This document shows, piece after piece, positions 21,638 through 33,290 of a DNA stretch of 64,000 bases (position 1 is the stretch's first letter; each line of letters starts with the position of its first letter). The DNA is taken from NCBI GenBank assembly GCA_003313425.1, contig NHZP01000007.1, positions 868,001 through 932,000 of the forward strand, given 5' to 3'. The position numbers and the translations under genes were made by a program. The stretch comes from Pseudopyrenochaeta lycopersici. Its lineage: Eukaryota > Ascomycota > Dothideomycetes > Pleosporales > Pseudopyrenochaetaceae. The notes under the pieces are model-generated. The model was not told the origin of the DNA. It saw only the letters and a list, made by a program, of their open reading frames with translations, and searched no databases.

Positions 21638-23558
21638 ATGTCTGTGTTCGATAAGTTTCCCAAGATTTACAATGTGTACTTCCTGGCGATTATTGGTAAG
21701 TGTTTCCTGGCAAGCGACGCTTGGGGCATACACTGACTGCGCACCTTTGCTTGTTACAGCCACAATGGGTGGTTTGTTGTTCGGTTTTGATATCTCATCC
21801 ATGAGTGCAATTATCGACTCGATACAGTATCGGTGGGTAGTCTAACTTATCAACTCAGAGAGCACATACTAAACCTATCGTAGCACATTTTTCGACAACC
21901 CTTCGGGTGTTTCGCAAGGAGCTATTGGATCTGCCCTTGCAGCAGGCTCTATTGTTGGCTCATTAATAGCTGGTTCAATTTCTGACAAGTATGGTCGTCG
22001 AGACTCACTTATGTTTGCCTGCCTTTGGTGGCTCCTTGGAACAGCTTTGCAGGTTGCCACGAATGGCAGAGGAATGCTTATCGCTGGTCGCGTGCTTAAT
22101 GGCGTCACTGTCGGCATCACTTCGTCTCAGGTCCCTGTGTATCTCGCAGAGATCTCGAAGCATTCACAACGTGGTGCTATCATTATCATTCAGCAATTGG
22201 CGATTGAATGGGGTATCCTCATTATGTGAGTGCGACAGGCAACTACGACCAAGAGTACGGCTAATTCAGAAGGTTTTTCATCGGTTACGGGTGCTCCTTC
22301 ATTCCTGGTGATACTACCTCGTTTCGTACAGCATGGGGCATTCAATTTGTCCCCTGCGTCTTTTTTATGGCCGGTCTACCGTTCCTCCCCGAGTCACCAC
22401 GTTGGTTGGCAAAAGTAGACCGCACAGAAGAGGCAATCTTCATCCTCGCTAAAATCCAAGCCAACGGTAACCTCGAGGATCCCTACGTCATCGCAGAATA
22501 TGAAGAGATTATCACAGTGCTTACTGCCGAACGTCTGGCTCCCAAGGGATGGAGGAAGTTCGTCTACAACGGTATGTGGCGACGAACACTAGCTGGGTTT
22601 TCGGTACAAGCATGGCAACAGCTCTCGGGCGCCAATGTTATGACATACTACGTCGTCTATATCTTTGCGATGGCTGGTCTTGAAGGCAACATTAAGCTCA
22701 TCTCATCTGGTGTGCAATATGCGCTGTTCATTATCTTCTCCTCTATCATGTTCTTCTTTGTCGATAAGATCGGCAGGAGGACGTTGCTAGTGTACGGCGC
22801 CATAGCGATGGGTCTCTGCCATTTCGTCGTTGGTGGTACCCTTGGTGCCAATTACACATTTGTGCCTGGTGAGTTCATCCTCCTGAATCCCCGGATCAGC
22901 TTGCTAACATGACACAGAGGGCGTTAATGGTGACGAGAATGTCCAAATGCTTGTCCGGGGGTCTCCAGCGAACACAGTCATTGCCTTCTCGTACCTTCTA
23001 ATCATAATATACGCTTTGACACTTGCACCCATCTGCTGGGTGTACGCCGCTGAAGTCTGGTCGCTTGAAACCCGAGCCTGGGGCATGGGTATCGCTGCTA
23101 TCGGAAACTGGCTTTTCAACTTCGCTATCGGTTTGTGTATGTATCAGCGACGTCCAATACGAACATCGGCACAAGTACTGACAGCATATTTCTGTGTGTA
23201 GTCATCCCGCCTGCCTTCCAAAATATCAGATGGGGGCTCTTCGTCGTGTTTGGAGTTCTGTGTCTACTTGGTGCAACCCAATTCTGGCTTACATATCCCG
23301 AGGTGAGTGATATCAGTCTCGCGGAAGCAAAGTTACTAATTGGTCATATAGACTTGTTGCAAGACTATCGAAGAAATTGAAGTCATGTTCAGTGATAGTG
23401 GTCCGCGCGCCTGGAAGACCAAGAAAGGCCACTCTCGTCTCGAGAACGAAGCAGCTGCTATCGCCAGCGGACAGGCAAAGGGTGAGGCAAGGGCTGACAT
23501 CGAGAAAGTTATTGCGGACTCCAAATCTGCTCATGATACTAGAACTGAGGCGGTCTAG
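21638..23558 (+). CDS. MFS sugar transporter (hexose/monosaccharide:H+ type)
   Basis: Plasma-membrane 12-helix sugar porter. Exons 21638-21695, 21760-21832, 21884-22225, 22273-22868, 22918-23136, 23202-23302 and 23352-23558 (introns 47-65 nt) give 531 aa. Family signatures: GGLLFGFDISSMSA in TM1; SDKYGRR after TM2; QVPVYLAEIS in TM4; LPESPRWLAK after TM6; AWQQLSGANVMTYY in TM7; VDKIGRRTLL after TM8; and YPETCCKTIEEIEVMF after TM12, created by the last splice. The C-terminal tail is hydrophilic and Ala/Lys/Glu-rich. Substrate cannot be read from sequence. The gene stands alone and borders the gene-poor block downstream. Confidence 0.93.
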
Positions 23559-25765
23559 GTTCGTCTTCGGGGATCTTAGTCCGTTATAGTACAGCGCAAG
23601 ACGAACGAGCCAATCCAGAAGCTTCAAGTAGTAATTGTTAAAGTACAAATATGTTTTGGCATAGTAAAATCATTGAAATACCGAGCTTTCGGGACAGTGA
23701 CGTCAGCCTCTTGGATTACAGATTTTGACGTATGCTTAATTCCATGGTGTAATTGTCTCATCAGGTTATTGATTGCGCATTCTTTTTAAAGCTAGCTACT
23801 CACGTTCATTCAAGGAAAAAAACATAAATCCAACTTCATCAAGTTTTAATGTAACCTCTATTTTTCTGTGTTGTAGATACTGCAAGCTCTGGTCCTCCGA
23901 TGGCTTTCTACGCCTCCCATGCTCCGTTACATTCCTCTCAGTCTATGTATATCCTTATATCACAACCCTTTTTCTCTCAGATTCAACGCCGCATACTTCC
24001 TTGCGTTGTTACATCCGCCCGACACCAATAAAATAAATGCCACCTCTCCCAACTTTCCTTTTTGCTCATTCCTACCACTCAAACTCTGTCGGTAGATGTT
24101 GCTGGTCTAATTACCGTGCATCGCCTTCCACAGAAAGGCGTCGAGCATACTCTGTTCTATTATTAATGCTGATTCCTCCAAGGTCATGGTTAATTTACGC
24201 TTCTTGATCGCCTCAAGTAGATGGCAGTTCGGTCTCATCTGCGTGTCGTCAACCTTAATACTTAGATTAATAACAGACAAGAGTAAATTGAGCAATGTAG
24301 CTACTCGTCCGGCTTGAGACTGAAAATCTAGTGTACTGAAAGGCCGGCATCATATCTGCATGGCTTGCGGACCATCAATCTTGTTCCCTCATACTCAAGT
24401 CTTGATTTACCTTTATGGTATTTCTCTTAATCTTTTCAAAAATGCAGTTTTTGGTCACCAATTTCGTTTCTAACATAGTGTCATTCTTTTGATAGTCTTC
24501 GAGTATCTATTGCTTAGAATTTTTCCTCCTTTCGCTATAATTTTTGATGGTGTGTAATTAAGAGCTCGTTCGGCTGCACGACAATAAGCTCTCATATCGG
24601 AATATGTGAGCGTTCATTTCTGAGGGTTGAACACTAACTCATGTAGATGTCTGCTATTTACGACTTATCATCCGAGATGTGACTCTCGGGATCAAAGGAC
24701 CTGGATTTTATTGTAAACTCGATGCCCTTCCAACAGCAGTTCGTGACGCTGTTTGCACAGGCGCCGTGTCTGCATTAGCCGTGCTCAGCATTTCGTACTT
24801 TTATCTTGAAAGTTACTCAATCTTCTGTCAATTTCAAATTCTCATTTCCCTTTCTTCCTCTTGACAGCCGTGATTTTTGGGGCATTGTGCTGCTGTTTCA
24901 TGACTAACTTTCCATAAAGATAAAAGGCTCCAAGCCACAATTACCCTTTTTTCCCTTCTTTGAAGTGCTTGCGCCTTGTTATCCTCCGCCAGGGGCTTTC
25001 AAGAAGAATCTCTACAAAGCTTTTGACTTCCAGAGATAGATGCCCTATCTCTTTGTCAAAGGTACTCCTTAGGGATGCCACCAAGGTCCCGAAAGCCCAG
25101 TGTGTGAAGTCTTTGTCGGGTTTCGCGAGTGCACGGCTCGAAGCGACATTGAACATCTCGTCTCATTTCATCTGATACGGATAGCCGCCAAGATAATTCT
25201 CAGCTGATCGGGCTATTATTCAGCAGCCATAGAATTGAGGGGCAAACCAACTGATCGCGATGTAGTCACGTGTTGCTGATGACAACCAAAACCGGCAAGC
25301 CCATTGCGCAGACCGCGAGAGTCACACAAGTTGCCGGGTACCGAAAATTAGCGCCGCTTTTAGGTTCCTTGGCCCGCGGTCGTCCTGAGACGAAGACATG
25401 GCAAGTTTGTTGGCAATAGCAGGGGACTAGGCATGATAGAAGGCAAGAAGATGAGGCCATTTGATGGAAACAAAGCCCAGAATACTCCTCCCACGACATT
25501 CGTCCAGATGTTATTAGAGACCTCAGGACAGAAAACACTCAAAATGAAGCATTCTAGATTTTTGCCACTTGCTGCCCCTTGCCCTGGACCCCTATGAGAT
25601 ATTTTCCTGTGTGACAGCTACGGTTATGGTGACTATCGCTTTGGAACGGCTGAACATGATCCGAGCTTTGAAATCGTCACATCTCTGCCATAAAGGGTGA
25701 GTTTATGGCATGTGATCGATTGAGCTAGCATGAATGGCGTCACCTACCCACTACACTGGTAAGCA

Positions 25766-26298
25766 TCAGGCTTTATGGCGTGAGCCCACTTTCAACTGCA
25801 TATCCTCCATGGATAATGGTTCAATAATTCCTCCAAACATTTGAAACTGGTCTCCCAAAATTGAATCTGCAATTGTTGTAGCGACTTCGATGCAAGGCCT
25901 GACGCAGACTTGACTAGCCAAATAGAGTCGCAAAATCTCCCATGCCCACCCTTTAACGGGTTAGCGACAGTAGAGACATCAGCAGCAGAATTAGTGGAAT
26001 CACACTACGTACTTACACAATCTAGATCACTTGGCTTCAGGGTTTTGGCTGAAATAACCTCCAATAAGCTCTAGCTAGCACAGTGCGGAGCAATTCCTTC
26101 ATCCGCCCGTTGGGCTACTGTACGCCCTCCGATTAGCCTACCAGAAGCCCTAACGCGCGTAACTCGGATGTCGAAAGTCTTAGCGTTGAGGCGATTGTAA
26201 AGGATGAGGAGTTCGCTTAGAGCTTCCCGCCACTCAGTTGCGCCCTGCCACTCGAGGCTGGGGAGAGCAGTTCTCCAATGTGTATAGTAGAATGGAAG
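25766..26298 (-). pseudogene. Decayed coding relic of unknown family
   Basis: On the minus strand a stop-free frame runs from 26298 to 26074 (75 codons) with protein-like composition, including LPFYYTHWRTALPSLEWQG, REALSELLILYNRL and RASGRLIGGRTVAQRADEG. It meets a single TAG at 26071-26073, then continues in the same frame (SLLEVISAKTLKPSDLDC) to a good donor GTAAGT (26016-26011). After a possible intron with a CTAAC branch site, another protein-like frame (WAWEILRLYLASQVCVRPC, ADSILGDQFQMFGGIIEPL) ends at TGA 25766-25768. There is no start codon in frame, and the phases of the two parts do not fit with the best donor. I do not recognise the family. It is best read as a broken gene, possibly inactivated by C-to-T change (CAG to TAG); a chance open frame is the alternative. 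Confidence 0.4.
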
Positions 26299-27471
26299 GC
26301 TTCAGGTAGATCCAGGTTGTTAATTTGTCCCTATCCGTTAAGGAGTAAGAAGAAAGCATCTATTCGCTCACAACTGCTTTCGCCTCAATAGGAATCTGCT
26401 GTTACCTTACACTGTTTGCTTAATTCAAGATAAAGATAAGGCTTATGACTGCGAATAAGTGGTAATGAAAAGCCGAAGCCTGAACGTCAGAGCTGGAGCT
26501 TTAGGCCAGAAAATCGACGGTGATCCCGTGCCATACAACAGTACCATGGTTGAAGAACTTGACGATGTGGGGTATGTAGCAACACCCTTCCTCAAGCGAA
26601 GTTACAATCTGATATTCGGGCTTAGCGCCCGCGGAAAGTAAACAGAGAGGCACATCATAGGTATCGTCCAAGCAATCAAACGGGCGAAATTACCAAGGCA
26701 GATGGTAGAGGGCTGCCAAAGGCGCAGCATGGCCTGACACCGACGGGGCCAGGTCGATGAGAGTGGCACCAATTACGGCTCCGGTGCTGACGTTGGTGAG
26801 CGGTATCATGGTTCTGGGACATCGAAGATGTGGAAAGGCGTCGCAGACTTGAAGCGACGAACAGGCTGGATGGAGATACCGGTCTAAGCGGCACATGTTG
26901 TGGTTTGGTTGAGGCTGTCAGTGGCGCTTGTTGTAGGCTCGTGTGCGCAACGACTGCCTCTTCAGTGTGCCCAGTGACTGGAGTCTCTTTAGCGAGCCTG
27001 TTCGCATAACTTGCTCTACGCATCTTTGATTTGATCCAAAATTTGGCTCTGCTGCCTGGCGTAGACTGCGGAGGCATTGCGAGAGATGCGCCATATTGTC
27101 AGGCGGTTGTTCTCACTTTAGGCCACTCCAGCCAAAACGTGCATGCTCAAACCCCACAATTGTGATGAAGCCCCTGATTCAGAGCATCAACAAAGTCTAG
27201 CCGATGTATATTCTCCTGTATCTGTTCAGTTTTACGGCCAATGAGCGTTTGTGTTTGATTTTCCAGCAAGCTTGGTCACACAGGGTTGGCATTGTTTGGC
27301 TGTCTTCTGAAAACAGCGATAGCGCACATTCCGACGGCAGGTCCGCGACATGCATGTCTAAACGATCAACCGGAAGCAACCGAGCTTTTCCTGCATGCAG
27401 GACGTTGCTCAGACGTCTGCAGCCTGTCATCAGTATGCTGCCAGGGGCTTAGTTTACCATGACGGACTTAC

Positions 27472-27555
27472 CGGACAGGCAATGGCCTGAACGAAAAACC
27501 CAGTCGCTATCGCCGCGAACAGAAGACACGGGGGAGAAACTTTCAGTGTGAGCAT
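27472..27555 (-). other. Possible first exon of a small secreted protein
   Basis: ATG at 27555 opens 28 codons reading MLTLKVSPPCLLFAAIATGF then FVQAIACP, a good signal-peptide shape (short N-region, hydrophobic core, AIA before Cys), and stops exactly at a strong donor, CCG/GTAAGT (27471). A phase-0 acceptor after 34 nt would add about 23 residues; the longer downstream frame at 27430-27197 is not phase-compatible. No protein family is recognised. Confidence 0.25.
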
Positions 27556-29131
27556 TGGCCAATCCAACTTGGAGCCCCGCTGCGCAGGGACAACGAATCC
27601 AGCCATTCGGGATGGATGGTGGCTCCATCGAGCCAGTGATTGCATGCTTACGATGGGGTTTCTCAGACAGAAACTGTATTGAACAGTTTGGTGCGTTATT
27701 TCTAACAGAATGGCTAAGCGCTTTACAATGTTTTGATACACGAGGTTGCGTGTTGCATCGTGCGGCGCTGTGGTCAGCCTTGCCAAGCTGGGGTAACAGC
27801 TGTCAGGGAGGCACTCACATCAAACAAGATGCAGCCATCCCGAAAAAGCATTCTCAGGCCGAGCTACAGCGTCCATTGCAGAAAAGGCACTTTGAATTCG
27901 ACGAATCACATCCGAGTGTGAAGGAAGAAGTGGCGTAGTAGCGACACATTCATTGGTGGTTCTGAAAGGGGCGTTACCAGCTATGCGGATACCACTGGAA
28001 CAAGGAATGTTAGGGTGTGAACTGGTGGAACATATTCTCCAAGGTTCGGAGCAATAGCTGAGGGTACCAGACAGGATGTGGCTTACTATGGCGAGCGTCA
28101 AATGCACATGACTGCTGCAAGCCACCAACCCTGTCAAACTCGGTAGACGGGCGTTGTTAGGCTGGAGTAGATTGTGGAAGGGCGTCCGGGGTGGGAGTAG
28201 CTCCCGATAATGGCTGCTATTATGGTGGCCTGAGTGCCGTTTTCAACTCCACAGCACGAGCGACATGAGATTTTGGACTTTGGGACAGTGAACGGACCAG
28301 AGGGTCAAGTTTTACATCATCTTATACCTACTGAATCGTCCGTGGAGCTCTCTTTTTCCAAAAGCAGCGCGAGTACCCAAGGTGGCAAGCGCGACAAGCC
28401 ATCACCAATCCGGTGTTCTCTTTGTCCGTCTTCAGACGACCAAGTGAATTACACTACACGTGAGCAGTCAACCTCGAGGCTGAGTAGTCGCTACAAATAC
28501 CTTCTGGGAACTGACCCCTGACAAAGAATCGCCTTCAGCCGGTTTGCATCCACGTATTGCTCGTGCAGCCCCTCAGCTACAAAGAACGGAGCCGGATTAC
28601 CAAAACTCAGACAGTCCAGCTGTGTCTGACGTGCCAATTTGTGTCGCACAGTTGTCCAACTTGATTGTCCGCATACCAAAGCATTGGAGCCGGCGGTGAG
28701 AGACGGGTAATTGCAATAGGTTCGTCCCCTCAATTCTTTGCGAGCTGTTATGCAACGTCACGATGGAGCAAACCAAGCAATGGAGCATTACAGTTGATCC
28801 TATTACTGACACATATGCAGAATCGTATCTTCATCAGAATAGTCTGCTTTAGACGGCTTCAGGCGGAGATTTGGAAGCTTATCCTGAACAACACATGAAA
28901 GAGTTTCTCACGCCATTCAATCATTATTGAGCTGGTTTCGCCACCAAGTGAGCCTGACTGATATCGGCGTTCTTGCTCCCGAATTGCTTTTGCCTCAGCA
29001 GTCAACCGCTATCGCCATTTTGTTTCGACCTGACTCAGAAGCTACGGGCCTTTTCGCAACGCAAACGACGCATCACCCCACAAGCTCCACTGTTGCAGCC
29101 ACTTTGGACCACTTCGTTGAGGCTGTCCGTC

Positions 29132-30796
29132 ATGATGGGGGAAACACTCATCCAACAACATCCGCCCACCCCACCGAATACTAGCACAGACTACCATTCT
29201 GGCTTACACCAAGTGGCTCAGTACAACACAGATGGTAATTATTCCTTTGGCGAAGCAAATTATGGTTCTCCGGGGTCGGTAGTGCACGAAGGTGTCTCTT
29301 CGCATGCATCTCATGTCGACAGCCATCCAGGAAGCGGGCTTAGCTCGAGAATACGATATGTATGATCATTTATGGCCTTGCACACCAGCGATGCTAACCA
29401 AATGATAGGATGCTTTTGGTTCTGCAACAGAATACTATCAGCATGGACCGTACAACAATATGCCGGTAAGTTAAGTGTGTCGCCTCTTGATGACGATATC
29501 GCTGAAACAGAGGAGAACAACCAAGGTATCTTCGCGCCGCCAACACCGAGATCCTCAGTCGATGATGATTCTATGCGAAGAACGACTCGCAGCGGGAGAG
29601 CTGTTGCACCATCTAGTCCACCCCGAAAAAGGGTCGAAGACAGCCCTCAGCCAAAAGCGGCACCGCGAGCAAGAAAAGCAAGGTCTGGGAAAAGTGAAAA
29701 GCCCAAGACGCCCAAATTGACCGCGCCGTTGAGTATTCTGACGAATGAACTTCACCACATTCCGGTCAAGGACATGGAAGAATGGGTGAATAGATCAGCA
29801 GATACTAGACGGAAAGAGGTAGAGAAGAGGAATGGCTACATCACGCGACCCATGAATTCCTTCATGCTGTATCGATCCGCGTACGCCGAAAGAGCCAAGG
29901 CCTGGTGTCTACAGAACAATCATCAGGTCGTATCGTCTGTTGCTGGTGAGAGCTGGCCGCTAGAGCCTCCAGAAATACGGGATTTGTATAACGAATATGC
30001 CAAGATCGAAAGGATCAACCACCAGAATGCGCACCCGACATACAAATTTTCTCCCAGTAAGACTGCAGCACCAGCTAGGAAGCGAAAGGGTGAGTGGTCG
30101 GATGATGAAGAACTCAGTGATCTTGAGGATGCGGAGTGGGCTCCCGGCAGTGGCAGGTCACGTTCCCGACAGACACGAAGATTCGATGGATCATTAAGTT
30201 TCCCAACGAATGACGTAGGTGTCGAATACTTCGATCGGTCGAGCGGATCCAATGACAATGCCTGGAACAGGGCTTCGTGGGAGATGCCCAACGACGGAAG
30301 ACAGATTACTATGCCAATAGGACATAGCGATATGTACAATCAGTACTACCAAACTCCAGCATACCCAAGCATGAACACGAGTTCAAACTTTGTGGAAGAC
30401 TTGCGCATGCGAAGAGTAGGTGCACCAGCTTCATCCATCCAGTTCCAGTCGAATCATGCCCTGCTTGGGCTGCCGGGAGGCAACGCGGGCGATTTGATGC
30501 AACAATTGAGTTCACAGACCGGGACGCCTTTTGATGAAGTACAATTGGATCCCATGCTGTTAGCCTACGATGGACGCGCGCACCCTGAAATCGATTCTGT
30601 GGCGCTTCAGCAACACGGGTTCCGGAATGGCCCTCCTGACGGTATTGACGAAAAGTACAGCCATCACACACTCGACAGTCTTCTGGAGCTTGGAAATTCA
30701 CAGGACGAGTATCGTAACGGATCCTGGCAATCGGATCCTGCCATATCATCACTGGAACAAGAGTCTGAATTTGATAAATGGATTGGCGAACACTAG
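29132..30796 (+). CDS. HMG-box transcription factor, Ste11/FMF-1-like
   Basis: Sequence-specific nuclear HMG-box factor. Exons 29132-29359, 29409-29465 and 29513-30796 (introns 49 and 47 nt) give 522 aa. Start chosen at MMGETLIQQHPPTPPNT; an upstream in-frame ATG (28973) gives an unlikely N-terminus. The HMG box lies at about residues 201-276: NGYITRPMNSFMLYRSAYAE, NNHQVVSSVAGESWPLEPPE, HPTYKFSPSK. The NHQ-V-S-S and YKFSP features resemble the MATA_HMG/Ste11 group, which controls mating genes (S. pombe Ste11, N. crassa FMF-1). Basic patches flank the box (RKRKGEWSDDEE after it). The C-terminus is Gln/Asn/Gly-rich and probably activating. It is not the MAT idiomorph gene: no alpha-box or mating-type neighbours are present. 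The second intron acceptor could be 3 nt further downstream. Confidence 0.82.
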
Positions 30797-31614
30797 TTTG
30801 CCACCAATCAGTCGAATTCTTACTTTGAAGAAAGTTTTGCATTTGCCCGAAAATATCCTTGAAGGATCTTTCAGGGCCATATTGACCTTTACGTATGATG
30901 GAATTTTTCTTTAACGGGACGATATGGGACTACCTGGCATGATTGGTTCAGTGTTTGATTAGTTCCTATATTATGTCAGGTGCACCAAGCGCGGCGTTGG
31001 TAGGGTCGATACATATGGGCGTATACATGCATGAGCGGCGTTTTTCAATGTTTTGCGTAGATTATCATATTTAAATAGAGCTTCATACTTCTCACTGTAT
31101 TGTGCCAAAACGACTAACGAATGCAACTTGGCGAAGTAGACGTGCTTTCAGCTGCTACCGCAGCTGAATGTTGTTGTAAATTTGCTAAATGGAACGTTAG
31201 ACGCTAGTTTGGTCGTGACTGACACATCGAACGCGAACGATTCTCTCATACGCTAGTCTGTGACCCACATTGCGAATAAAATGCTCAAAGGTGACACTCA
31301 GGGCTGAAAGTGGATATCATGATTGGTTCGTGAGGCGGGGCATGTGAAAGGGATGATGGCTTGAAGTGATGAAGTCAGGTCCGAGACGCACAGACCGTCG
31401 GTTCTGCTCAAGCCCCACCTGCTTTCGTGACGCGAACGCGCCTGCCATCTGAAAAGAGGGGTCCAACGAAAGATTGATATTCACAACGCACTTTCAAAGA
31501 CAGCATAACTTCAACTATTTCTCCTTGCTAAATACAACACTGCTTTAAACATTGAAGGGAGACATAATTAGAGCTGTTCGAAGCCAGCGTTCGCTGCGAT
31601 ATTGCATCTGCACC
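30797..31614. other. Intergenic: HMG gene 3' flank and PSF1 promoter
   Basis: No gene seen. An MCB-like element pair (31430-31441) is listed separately. The leader just before 31615 contains the last upstream in-frame codons but no convincing earlier start. Confidence 0.5.
31430..31441. promoter_or_regulatory. Paired MCB-like CGCG elements upstream of PSF1
   Basis: ACGCGAACGCGC holds two adjacent ACGCG words about 175 bp upstream of the PSF1 ATG. MBF (Swi6/Mbp1-type) recognises ACGCGT in G1/S genes; both words here deviate at the last base, so this is a candidate only. Confidence 0.4.
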
Positions 31615-32329
31615 ATGTACGGCGAAACAGCCAACAAGCTTGTCCAAAATGCAAAACGCACCCAGGCTCTACCGCACCTCCCACCATACGCCTCAGAGCT
31701 CGTGCGTAGCGTGGTCCGCGAAGTGCGGGATCTTGATAAGGATGTCTCCAACATCCTCGCCCCTTTCAGCGGATCCTTCAAGCCCAGTGCCTCACCTGAG
31801 ACCGCATGCGCACTACTTGTAAATCACCTATGTATGCGCCGCAACAAGCGATGTCTACTGGCGTATCATAGAGTGCGCAGTGACAAATTGGAGGGGTATT
31901 GTTGGGAGGGGGTTGACGTGCTCGAGTCACAGGGCGGAAGTGGGGCAGATAGTGCAGGAGGAAGGGGTGGTGAGGCAGCAAAGAAAGATGAGAGCAGTCT
32001 GAGCCCGGAAGAGGAGGAATATGTGCGGCAGTATAGTGATTTACTTGCTGCGTATAAGGGACAATGGACAGATATCGATCTTACCGGGAGTCTGGAGCCA
32101 CCTAGAGATCTCTTCATCGACGTAAGAGTGTTGAAAGATGCAGGGGAGATACAGACTGAGTATGGGTACGTGTGACCTACAGTGAGACCGAAGGATGGGC
32201 ATGAGAGTAATATGAGCAGGGCTAATTTTAGACAGATCTATCACATTGACGAAGAATAGTCAGTTCTACGTACGGCAGGGCGATGTAGAACGCCTGATTG
32301 CGCAGGGGTATCTTCAGCGACTCAGCTGA
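31615..32329 (+). CDS. psf1: GINS complex subunit PSF1
   Basis: Subunit of the GINS tetramer in the CMG replicative helicase; nuclear, needed for origin firing and fork progress. Exons 31615-32164 and 32232-32329 (67-nt intron) give 215 aa. The start MYGETANKLVQNAKRTQ is the family N-terminus, followed by LPPYASELVRSVVREVRDLD. The C-terminal B domain is completed by the second exon (DRSITLTKNSQFYVRQGDVE then RLIAQGYLQRLS). Between them lies a low-complexity Gly/Ser/Ala insert (GGSGADSAGGRGG) that is longer than in yeast. Length is normal for the family. MCB-like elements upstream fit G1/S regulation. Confidence 0.95.
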
Positions 32330-33290
32330 AGCCTTCTTGCTTCTCACCGATGTACAAAATTCGCCTGCGTGACATGCTGCAAGGAACAAGCATGCACATG
32401 AGCATAATACCATTGGCCTATGCTTCTCAAGGCTTGGTATAGGCCCTGAACTCAGGTTGCCAAGGCACGTGGAAAGCGAAAGGGATATCCGACTTTGGAC
32501 GTCGGAGCAAGGCTGTATAGTGGCCCTCGCCTTCCGGCTCCTCAAGCACCCAAGGCCAAATGCGCAGCATAGTTTCGTTTCAAGAGACCTTGCAAGATAC
32601 CAAAATAACCTCTCGAAATGTGTGGCGTAGGTATGAGTAAGGGGGCACGATGGTGACGACGATAAGCGCCTCAGATCAGTGCGGTCTCATCAATTCATCG
32701 AACTAGGCATGGAAATTCATGAAAGGTTAGGACCCGTGAGATGTGATAATTATGGTTTCATTGATGGATCAAAAGCTATGGAGTTGAAGAAGATTTTGGT
32801 CAGTGCACGATATACAATGAACCAGTCTCAGCGCTGGGTCCGCTCCCTTGGATCGCAAACTAGTGTTAATCGTAGTATTTGCCAACTCTGAATTCGTAAT
32901 TGCTTTCTTGACTATGTGGTATATTGACAAGTAAAGCATTTGCCCGTTGTGATAATGTACAAAGATATCGTCGCATGCTGGGGCCGTATTATGTCGGTAA
33001 GCAATAGCCCCAGCATCGGAAATAAGCCTTGGTACCTGGGACGGGTTGTGTAAATCAACGAAATGATCGGACGAGAGAACCGGGTAGGACTCACATCTTC
33101 AGTAAAGGTATGTTATATCCTAAAAGAGACCCATGCTTGTGTAGATGCTTTTGTCAAGACCAGTAACGCCTCAAAGACAACCGCTAGATGCAGATCATTT
33201 CTTCCAATGCAGTACATCATCCCCAGAGCCAAGAAAGCATGCCAACCCTATACTGTTCCCACAGGAACATACCTTGAGATTAGTAGACGG
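32330..33290. other. Intergenic between convergent PSF1 and PRP5
   Basis: Shared 3' flanks. Frames at 32679-32891 and 33063-33443 (+) have no motifs; the second overlaps the PRP5 3' end and is rejected. Nothing else seen. Confidence 0.55.

Larger units (their letters stand above)
23559..29131. other. Gene-poor block, 5.6 kb
   Basis: No complete gene can be supported. The first part (about 23600-24900) is visibly A/T-richer than the flanks, with many short frames. A decayed coding relic (25766-26298, minus) and a possible secreted-peptide exon (27472-27555, minus) are listed separately. Frames at 24941-25156 (-), 26459-26641 (+) and 27820-28137 (-) have no motif or splice partners. No terminal inverted repeats, transposase or reverse transcriptase motifs were seen. 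Confidence 0.5.

Noticed and set aside
29132..32329. Mating-type (MAT) locus
   Set aside because: Only a Ste11-like HMG gene is present; no MAT1-1/MAT1-2 genes or their usual neighbours are seen.
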